DNA of 64,000 bases from Urinicoccus timonensis (GTDB lineage: Bacteria > Bacillota > Clostridia > Tissierellales > Peptoniphilaceae). Below, in pieces: positions 27,756-33,771 of the stretch. How positions within the stretch are numbered: the first letter of the stretch is position 1; the number at the start of each line of letters is the position of its first letter. A program made the position numbers and the translations under genes. The DNA lies in the NCBI RefSeq assembly GCF_900232945.1, contig NZ_OCTU01000002.1, positions 186,001 to 250,000 on the forward strand, given 5' to 3'. The notes under the pieces are model-generated. The model did not search any database. It was not told where the DNA came from and saw nothing but the letters and a program-made list of their open reading frames with translations.

Positions 27756-27884
27756 TATAATACATCAATTTTTTCTTCCTTTCAAGAATCTTTTCCAACT
27801 TCTCTTTTTGATCTAAGGGGAAATTTTTCCAATAAAAACCCAAGGGAATGTCCTGTAGTTTTGAAAACTACAGGGCTTTTTTTT
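27756..27884 (+). ncRNA. Candidate LexA-controlled small RNA
   Basis: A TATAAT at 27756-27761 next to LexA box 1, and a strong plus-strand terminator at 27852-27884 (CCTGTAGTTTT with its complement, then eight T), bracket about 120 nt with no open frame of note. A small RNA or an attenuated leader of the sigma-factor gene is the simplest reading. The -35 is poor. Confidence 0.4.
27852..27884 (+). terminator. Rho-independent terminator upstream of the sigma factor gene
   Basis: An 11-bp stem (27852-27862 with 27864-27874) with a 1-nt loop and eight T, on the plus strand only. Confidence 0.88.
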
Positions 27885-27927
27885 AAAGTACGGGGGCTTT
27901 TGGGGAAGAACAAGGGGGCAAGAAAAA

Positions 27928-27966
27928 GAACGTATGTTTTGCTTTTTATCTTTTTTCTCCTATACT
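27928..27966 (+). promoter_or_regulatory. Promoter of the sigma factor-amidase operon with LexA-like box 2
   Basis: GAACGTATGTTT (27928-27939) matches the LexA consensus except the last base. It overlaps the start of the -35 TTGCTT (27939-27944), which is 16 bp from the -10 TATACT (27961-27966). A repressor bound here would block the promoter. Confidence 0.62.
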
Positions 27967-27988
27967 GGTGGAGAAAGGAGGTGAATGT

Positions 27989-28540
27989 ATGAAGGTTATT
28001 TTGGATCCCAGGGGTTATTCTATGGAGGAAGTTTATGAGGCTTATGAGGGTCTTTGCCGAAAGACGGTCCGGGCTTATGGCTGGGAGGGGGTTTCTAAGG
28101 AGGATCTTTTCCAGGAGTGTATCTTGGAATTGTGTCGCTGTGTCCGGGATTTTGACCCGGACCGGGGAGTGGCTTTTCCGGCTTATGTCCAAAGGGCTTT
28201 GAAGTACCGGGTCTACGGAGCTCAAAGGAAGTGGCTCAAGGGTCAGGTGGATTCTTTGGATGCCGGGGAGGATTTTCAGGAGGCCTTGTTGGATCCTTTT
28301 GACTTGGAGGAGGCTGTTTGCCAGGAGGAGGAAAAAAGGCGGCTGGACTTTTATTTGGGGTCTTTATCTCCCAGGCAGGAGGAGGTTTTACGTCTCTATT
28401 ATTATGAAAATTTGTCTTTGTCGGAAATTGCAGGTTTTTTGGGCCTGGCCTATAAGACGGTGGAGAACACCAAGGCGGCTGGGCTGAGGAATTTAAGGAG
28501 GTTATTTTATGCTTATGGACAAGAAGTTGATTCGTTTTAA
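27989..28540 (+). CDS. Sigma-70 family RNA polymerase sigma factor
   Basis: A 183-residue two-domain sigma factor. Region 2 is GVSKEDLFQECILELCRCVR through GVAFPAYVQRALKYRVYG. Region 4 is a helix-turn-helix (LSPRQEEVLRLYYYENLSLS, EIAGFLGLAYKTVENTKAAG). Region 3 is missing, as in small alternative sigma factors. ATG 27989 is chosen over the upstream GTG because AAAGGAGGTGAATGT sits directly before it. The promoter carries a LexA-like box, so induction by DNA damage is plausible, as for UviA of Clostridium perfringens. The 3' end overlaps the amidase gene. Confidence 0.85.
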   Translation: MKVILDPRGYSMEEVYEAYEGLCRKTVRAYGWEGVSKEDLFQECILELCRCVRDFDPDRGVAFPAYVQRALKYRVYGAQRKWLKGQVDSLDAGEDFQEALLDPFDLEEAVCQEEEKRRLDFYLGSLSPRQEEVLRLYYYENLSLSEIAGFLGLAYKTVENTKAAGLRNLRRLFYAYGQEVDSF

Positions 28541-28985
28541 TTTTTCTAGTCGCCAGGGGGCTCGGATTTCTTATATTGTGGTTCACGATACGGGAAACCG
28601 GGCGGCCAGTGCGGATGCCATGAACCACTACCGGTATTTTAACGGGGGCAACCGGAGGGCTTCGGCACATTATTTTGTGGATGACAAGGGGGTTGTCCAG
28701 TTGGTGGAGGATGCTTATGCGGCCTGGCATTGTGGCGACGGTCGGGGCCGGTATGGGATTCGGAACAGTAATTCCATCGGGGTGGAGCTTTGCATCAACC
28801 AGGGCAACGACATGGCCAAGACCTATGATTATGCCCGGGACTTGATCCGGGAGCTGATGGCCTATTATGGGATTCCCAAGTCCCGAGTGGTCCGGCATTA
28901 TGATGCCAGCCGGAAGGTCTGTCCGGGGCATATGTTGGGCAAGGGAGATTGGGGCCCCTGGTGGGGGTTTTGGGAGAGTTTGTAG
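28509..28985 (+). CDS. N-acetylmuramoyl-L-alanine amidase (Amidase_2 type)
   Basis: A 158-residue zinc amidase that cuts the MurNAc-L-Ala bond of peptidoglycan. Zinc ligands are visible in IVVHDTGN (His), VRHYDASRKVCPGH (His) and the Cys of that segment. SAHYFVDDKGVVQLVED and WHCGDGRGRYGIRNSNSIGV are typical. There is no signal peptide and no wall-binding domain, as in simple endolysins that need a holin. AAGGAGG precedes ATG 28509, which lies inside the sigma-factor gene (32-nt overlap), so the two are co-expressed. Confidence 0.92.
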   Translation: MLMDKKLIRFNFSSRQGARISYIVVHDTGNRAASADAMNHYRYFNGGNRRASAHYFVDDKGVVQLVEDAYAAWHCGDGRGRYGIRNSNSIGVELCINQGNDMAKTYDYARDLIRELMAYYGIPKSRVVRHYDASRKVCPGHMLGKGDWGPWWGFWESL

Positions 28986-28989
28986 GTTT

Positions 28990-29560
28990 ATATTTTTGAA
29001 TTATCGGATGGTTTTGTAGGGGCGATTTTATATCGCCCTTTTTGCAAACCCGAATATGTTTATATTGGGAATAAATGTGTATTGACGGTGTTCCCTTGTG
29101 GATATATGTTTTGCATATCAATACGGGCCGGACAGGCCGGCCCCTACATGGAAATTTCTGTGCATTTATATGATCTCCAATATTTAAATTTCCTGTTTAT
29201 TAATACGGGCTAGACGAGCTAGCCCCTACAGATCATCCAGCAAGTTACCCGAAAATCTCCCGATCCAATCCTTCCAATAAAAAGAAAAAATCGATGAGCC
29301 GTTAAAAAAATTCAATGTCTGAGCGAAGCGAGTTTTGAATTTTTAGGATTGGCTACTTTTTTCTTACCCCAAGTGCGTTAGGGTGAGAGGTAGGGGTTTG
29401 GGGAAGGATAGGGCGAATCAAGACGCCCTACCTCCTTCCCCAAGAATATAAGAAAAGGTAAATATAGAGAATAATGTAAATAGAAATATTCCCAATATTT
29501 ACAAACCCAGATTCGCAACACGGGCGGCACAGGGCCGCCCCTACAATTAGAAAATCGAAG
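28990..29560. repeat. Repeat region 6
   Basis: REP hairpins lie at 29016-29038 (+, GAT/ATC stem), 29125-29147 (-, CGG/CCG stem), 29207-29229 (-, TAG/CTA stem) and 29522-29544 (-). A B plus C2 composite lies at about 29275-29450. Degraded repeat sequence continues to about 29620. Confidence 0.86.
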
Positions 29561-29643
29561 ATTTCGGGTTAAATTATGGACAGGGCCACCCCGAGGCCCC
29601 TCCTAGACTATCCATCAAATCTTCCATTTTTTCAATCTTCTTC

Positions 29644-29672
29644 TTTAATGCCTGGCTTGGGTATGGTATAAT
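29644..29672 (+). promoter_or_regulatory. Promoter of folT
   Basis: TTTAAT (29644-29649), 17-bp spacer, TATAAT (29667-29672) with an extended TGG. Confidence 0.72.
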
Positions 29673-29741
29673 ATTTTTATAAATGGGCCAGGGATTTTAA
29701 GGTCTTTGGGCTTGTTTATTCAATTGAAAGAATGTTTGTAG

Positions 29742-29866
29742 AAAAGGAAGATGCGCGTTAAGTGTTTATGGAATGGAGATGCCATAAAACGAAGAGAGAA
29801 CTCGCGATGCTCTTTCGATCCGCTGCGACATAGGACCTCCTATGCTAACAGCGAGAATAGGAGGTT
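29742..29866 (+). promoter_or_regulatory. Tetrahydrofolate (THF) riboswitch with ribosome-binding-site sequestration
   Basis: The leader contains the conserved THF-riboswitch blocks in order: GCGCGTTAAGTG, GGAATGGAGATGCCAT, AACGAAGAGAGAACTCGCG and GATCCGCT (about 29746-29825). Downstream, ACCTCCTAT (29835-29843) is the exact complement of ATAGGAGGT (29857-29865), which contains the folT ribosome binding site. Ligand binding therefore probably controls translation by masking the site, rather than transcription. Confidence 0.88.
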
Positions 29867-29873
29867 GTTTTAT

Positions 29874-30404
29874 ATGAAATCTACATCTTCAAAACGTGTT
29901 TTATTTTTAGTTGTCATGGCTTTTTTTGTGGCCTTGCAAGTGGTGGTGGCCCGGGTGGTTTCTCTGGAAATCGGAAATGTTTTTCGGATTAACTTTGCCT
30001 TTATCGTGGCGGCTCTTTCTGGGGCTTTGTTGGGACCGATTCCGGCGGCTCTTTGTGGGGTCTTATCGGACTTTTTGGGTTTTATGGTCCGGCCTGTTGG
30101 GGCTTACCATCCGGGTTTTGCCTTTACGGCGGCCTTGGTGGGTCTAGCTTATGGCTATATGCTTCATAACAAGCGGCCGATTTCAATCCGAAATATTGTC
30201 CTAGCTTGTCTTTTCCAAGTGGTCATTTGCAACTTTTTATTAAATTCGGTTTGGATTATGTCTTTTACAGGGAATACTTATATGCAAACTTTGGCTGTTC
30301 GCCTTCCTGTGGAAGCGGTACAAGCTATTGTCAAGCCTATTGTTTTGGTCCTTGTGCTTCCCAAGATGGTTCCTCTTGTGGAAAAACAAGTGCATTTGGA
30401 TTAG
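29874..30404 (+). CDS. folT: Folate ECF transporter S component FolT
   Basis: A 176-residue membrane protein with about six hydrophobic helices that binds folate and works with the shared EcfA-EcfA'-EcfT module, whose genes are not in this window. Family features are RVLFLVVMAFFVALQVVVAR, an IGNVFRINFAF segment and LSDFLGFMVRPVGAYHPGF. The frame is open further upstream, but that part is the riboswitch. ATG 29874 follows ATAGGAGGT. The THF riboswitch independently supports the folate assignment. Confidence 0.92.
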   Translation: MKSTSSKRVLFLVVMAFFVALQVVVARVVSLEIGNVFRINFAFIVAALSGALLGPIPAALCGVLSDFLGFMVRPVGAYHPGFAFTAALVGLAYGYMLHNKRPISIRNIVLACLFQVVICNFLLNSVWIMSFTGNTYMQTLAVRLPVEAVQAIVKPIVLVLVLPKMVPLVEKQVHLD

Positions 30405-30412
30405 GAGTATGA

Positions 30413-30784
30413 ATGTTTACGATAGAAGAAGTACAAGAGCTGCTGGATGAAGCAGCTCTTCGTTTACCCCAGGGGATTTTTGATGGTTTAACGGGGGGGG
30501 TGGTCTTGTCGGAAGAGGAGGTCTACCATCCGGATGATTTGAACCATGACTTGTTGATTATGGGCCAGTACCAGGTGGATTCTTTTGGGGCCCGGATTAT
30601 GATTTATTATGGGTCTTTGATGAAGGTCTATGGGAATGAGTCCCGGGGTTTTTTATACCAGGAAGTGGAAAAGTTATTGCACCATGAGCTGCGGCACCAT
30701 ATTGAGCGTTTGGCCGGGGTCAATGACTTGGCTGAGGAGGATGCGGTCTTTTTAGAAGGCTATCGAAAGGGGCATCATGAATAA
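30413..30784 (+). CDS. Zincin-like metallopeptidase family protein (DUF1025-type)
   Basis: A 123-residue protein with an HExxH zinc motif in [16 protein letters not shown] (about residue 92). It starts with the [14 protein letters not shown] pattern seen in the small bacterial metallopeptidase family (PF06262). The substrate is unknown and it lacks a signal peptide. It lies 8 nt after folT and overlaps the J-domain gene by 8 nt, suggesting one operon under the riboswitch-controlled promoter. Confidence 0.82.
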   Translation: MFTIEEVQELLDEAALRLPQGIFDGLTGGVVLSEEEVYHPDDLNHDLLIMGQYQVDSFGARIMIYYGSLMKVYGNESRGFLYQEVEKLLHHELRHHIERLAGVNDLAEEDAVFLEGYRKGHHE

Positions 30785-31571
30785 ATTTTTAGGTCATTTG
30801 AACCAGGGCATCGGGGTCTTTTTTGACTATCTTTTGGGTGTTCTGATTACTCTTGTGTCGATTTTAGTGAATATTTTCGGCTCTTTAAAGGACTTATTGA
30901 CGGCGGCTTTAACTTTTGGCGGGTGTTTTTTGTTCTTGGTTTTTTCCAATGTATTAATGTTTTCCCGCTATTCTTTTGTTTTTCTGCTGATTTTTATTTT
31001 TCCCTTTATTGGCAAGGTTGCTGTATCCTATCTCAAGTACTTGCAGTATATGGTGACGGAGTATTTTTATGAAAAGGCGGATTTTTACCTCCAAGGCAAG
31101 GATGCTTCTTTTGATTCTATGGGGGACTATGGTCGCCGCTACAAGAGGATCAGGGAGCAGGAGAGGATTCGCCAGGAGCAGGAAAGAATGCGGCAAGAAC
31201 AGGCTCGTCGGGCGGCCCAAGAGGAGGCCTACCGTCGGCAATGGGAAGAGTTTGCCCGGTCTTTTGGTGAGCAGTTTACTTATGGTTATGGAAACCGGGA
31301 GTCCTACGGAGGCTACCAGGGAGCCAGCCAAGGAGGACCCGGGTCTGTGGGTTTTGCCGACCAATACGAAAAGGCCGCCGGGGTCTTGGGGATTTCTCCC
31401 ATGGCAGACAAGTATGAGATTAAGCTGGCCTATCGGAAGTTGGCCAAGAAGTACCATCCAGACATTAACAAGGACCCTTCGGCCACCAAGAAGTTCCAGG
31501 AAATTAACGATGCTTATGAGTTTATGAATGAAGACAATATGAATCGTTACCAGGCAATGAAGAAGGGGTAA
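30777..31571 (+). CDS. Membrane-anchored J-domain protein
   Basis: A 264-residue protein. Two to three hydrophobic helices occupy about residues 14-90. A long Arg/Gln/Glu-rich helix follows ([19 protein letters not shown], near 125-145), and then a C-terminal J domain ([40 protein letters not shown]) with the essential HPD motif near residue 230. It should recruit and stimulate DnaK at the membrane. The inverted order (membrane part first, J domain last) differs from DnaJ. It overlaps the zincin gene and ends at a terminator. Confidence 0.85.
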   Translation: MNKFLGHLNQGIGVFFDYLLGVLITLVSILVNIFGSLKDLLTAALTFGGCFLFLVFSNVLMFSRYSFVFLLIFIFPFIGKVAVSYLKYLQYMVTEYFYEKADFYLQGKDASFDSMGDYGRRYKRIREQERIRQEQERMRQEQARRAAQEEAYRRQWEEFARSFGEQFTYGYGNRESYGGYQGASQGGPGSVGFADQYEKAAGVLGISPMADKYEIKLAYRKLAKKYHPDINKDPSATKKFQEINDAYEFMNEDNMNRYQAMKKG

Positions 31572-31580
31572 GGATTTAAG

Positions 31581-31615
31581 AGAGATTTGGGCTTGTGCCT
31601 GGGTCTCTTTTTTTT
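31581..31615 (+). terminator. Rho-independent terminator
   Basis: A 12-bp stem with G-U pairs (31581-31592 with 31597-31608), a 4-nt loop and a T tract. Confidence 0.85.
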
Positions 31616-31619
31616 ATTT

Positions 31620-32340
31620 TGGATTTTGTTCCCTATAATTGGTTTTTCTGAATATTTATATTGGACCTATATTTATATTTTCTGTTTATCAATACGGGCG
31701 ATCACTGTCGATTTCTGCCAATCAGACTGCACTTCGTTTGTCTTCTTGGGAAATCTTAGTATCTGACCTACCTACGATTCGAGCTTTGCTCTCATCGGGT
31801 TAGGTCATGAACAAGGTCGCCCCTACAGACCATCCAAAAATATATCCCCAATATAAACAAACCCGAATCCACAACATGGGCGGCACAGGGCCGCCCCTAC
31901 AGACCATCCAAAACTTTTCCCGGATATGTATCGATTCGACTATTTAAAATGAGGTCAAAAAATTTGAGATTCGTTAAAAAATTTTGCTGTTTGAGCGTAG
32001 CGAGTTCAAAATTTTTAGAATCTCAAATTTTTTGCTTCTTTCAGTGCGTTAGGGTGAGAGGTAGGGGTTTGGGGAAGGATAGGGCGAATCAAGACGCCCT
32101 ACTTCCTTCCCCAAGATAAAGAGAAAAGAGTAGGTATAGGGAACAATGTAAATAGGGATAATCCTCGTATAACAATTCAGAATATATATCCACAAGGGAA
32201 GAGGGCAAATAAAAATAAGTCCCAAAAACTAAAAAAAGTCCAAGCAATTTTTTTCTTCTGTTTCTTTGTTGCCAGTTATTCGCATGATAAACATTTTCAT
32301 GCCCCAGGCCTTTTATTTACTTGCTTCGGGGCTTGTGAAG
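31620..32340. repeat. Repeat region 7
   Basis: A REP at 31696-31826 (-) contains a D element (about 31702-31815). An intact inverse REP lies at 31878-31900. A B' plus C2 composite occupies about 31951-32130. 32230-32340 is AT-rich sequence without recognised elements, leading to the V-ATPase promoter. This is the last repeat cluster; none is seen further right. Confidence 0.86.
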
Positions 32341-32360
32341 AATTTATTTTTCTTGAACTT

Positions 32361-32370
32361 ATGGTATAAT
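32361..32370 (+). promoter_or_regulatory. Extended -10 promoter of the V-ATPase operon
   Basis: ATGGTATAAT (TATAAT at 32365-32370) lies 39 nt before the first TTG start. The -35 is weak (ATTTAT at about 32342-32347), so the extended -10 probably carries the activity. Confidence 0.65.
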
Positions 32371-32408
32371 AGGCATATAATAATCTTTGGAATGAAAGAA
32401 GGGATGTT

Positions 32409-32741
32409 TTGAAAAAAAGTATTGAAAGCATTCTTGATATTGACAGAAAGACAAGGGAGTTGGAAGAGGACACCAAGCGGTCTATTGACCAAATGGATGC
32501 ATCTTTTCGCAAGGAACTTTCTTCTTTGGAGTATCAAAGGTCTAAAGAAGCTAAGGAAAAGGCGAAGAGGTCTTACGACGAAACCTTGGATTCTTTCGCA
32601 AGGGATATTGAATCGGTAAAAAGTGCTTCTCAGGTCCAATTAAAGTCCATGGATCTTGAGTATGGCAAGGTGAAGGATGCCTTGGTGGAACGTGCTTTTA
32701 CGAAAATTCTTGGGAAAGAAAGTGTAGACAATGATCAATAA
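32409..32741 (+). CDS. V-type ATPase subunit G/H-like stator protein
   Basis: A 110-residue, almost fully helical, charged protein (KTRELEEDTKRSIDQMDASF, SKEAKEKAKRSYDETLDSFA), as expected for the G/H peripheral-stalk subunit that pairs with subunit E in a coiled coil. Such subunits have little sequence identity, so the assignment rests mostly on being first in the V-ATPase operon and on coiled-coil content. The start is TTG and it overlaps subunit C by 11 nt. Confidence 0.78.
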   Translation: MKKSIESILDIDRKTRELEEDTKRSIDQMDASFRKELSSLEYQRSKEAKEKAKRSYDETLDSFARDIESVKSASQVQLKSMDLEYGKVKDALVERAFTKILGKESVDNDQ

Positions 32742-33771
32742 ATTTGCTGCTATCAACGCAAAAATAGATCATATGTATGGTCAATTTCTAGAAGATGACG
32801 ACATTTTAATGCTTGCTCGCAAGCAGGACTTGGAAGATGTTTTTCGAAGGGTCAATGACTATAATTTTTTAGACAAGTTTGATTCCTTTGAAAATGTATA
32901 TGATGCTCAAGATGTCTTAGACGCTTATAAGAAGGACCAGGTCAACAAGCTGGCTCACTTTTTAACGGGGCCCTACAAGGAGTTTATGCAGGCCTACACC
33001 CGGAGTGAGGAGATGAATCGGCTGAAGTTGGTTTTACGCTGTCTCCGCTTCCACAAGGATGTGGGGGATTTGACTTTTAACCAGCTGGTGATTAACAAGC
33101 AAAAAATTCAGATTAAGAATGAGACAATCGCACAATTTATTGATAGACTAAAGATGACCAAGTATTACAGAATTTTGAAGCCTTATCAAAATGAGGAGGA
33201 GGATGTAATACTTTTTTATATGGAAATGAACCTGGACAAGCTCTACTATCAAGACTTGATAGGGGCTACGGCCAAGTTTTCTAAGGAAAACAAGGACTGG
33301 TTCAAGAAGACCTTTGGTCGCAAGATTGACTTGTTGAACATTCTCTGGATGGCCCGGGCCAAGAAGTACTATCAACTTTTACCGGAAGAAATCATGAACT
33401 TCTGTATTCTTGGTGGGGACTACTACAACTACAAGCGTCTATCGGACCTTTGTTATACGAAGTCGGAGGGGGAATTTTTAAAGAAGATTGCCCAAACGCC
33501 CTATGCCTTTTTGTTTGAAGGGGAGGATGTGTATTTATACAGCCACCGTAGGGCCAGTCGTTTCTTGTATTATTACTGCAAGAGCCAAATCAAGTTTTCT
33601 AAGGGGAACATGGGCAAGTTGTTTTGCTATTTGATTATCTTGGAAAGTGAGATGGATGACTTGAGAATCTTGTTTGAAAGTGCTCGTTTCCACATTCATA
33701 CGGAGGATAAGCTGAAGTATTTAACGAGACATTTAGGACATATAGAAGGAAGTGAAGTTAATGGCTATTGA
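32731..33771 (+). CDS. ntpC: V-type ATPase subunit C (central-stalk adaptor)
   Basis: A 346-residue subunit (AC39/d family) that couples the V1 rotor to the membrane ring. It is helix-rich throughout, with the family-like segments FRRVNDYNFLDKF and EMNRLKLVLRCLRFHKDVG. Overlaps with the genes before and after mark it as part of the same transcript. In many V/A operons the C gene lies after E; here it precedes subunit I. Confidence 0.88.
   Translation: MINKFAAINAKIDHMYGQFLEDDDILMLARKQDLEDVFRRVNDYNFLDKFDSFENVYDAQDVLDAYKKDQVNKLAHFLTGPYKEFMQAYTRSEEMNRLKLVLRCLRFHKDVGDLTFNQLVINKQKIQIKNETIAQFIDRLKMTKYYRILKPYQNEEEDVILFYMEMNLDKLYYQDLIGATAKFSKENKDWFKKTFGRKIDLLNILWMARAKKYYQLLPEEIMNFCILGGDYYNYKRLSDLCYTKSEGEFLKKIAQTPYAFLFEGEDVYLYSHRRASRFLYYYCKSQIKFSKGNMGKLFCYLIILESEMDDLRILFESARFHIHTEDKLKYLTRHLGHIEGSEVNGY

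Noticed and set aside
28236..28931. Minus-strand open frame of 231 codons
   Set aside because: It is antisense to the sigma factor and amidase genes, rich in Pro and low-complexity; the plus-strand genes have clear domains.
25829..28985. Complete prophage
   Set aside because: Apart from an amidase, a sigma factor and small DUF proteins there are no integrase, capsid, tail or terminase genes.
29751..29873. Longer N-terminus for FolT
   Set aside because: This stretch is the THF riboswitch and its expression platform; the ribosome binding site is right before ATG 29874.
15584..32340. CRISPR array
   Set aside because: The repeats are irregularly spaced, in both orientations, with related rather than unique sequence between them, and no cas genes are present.
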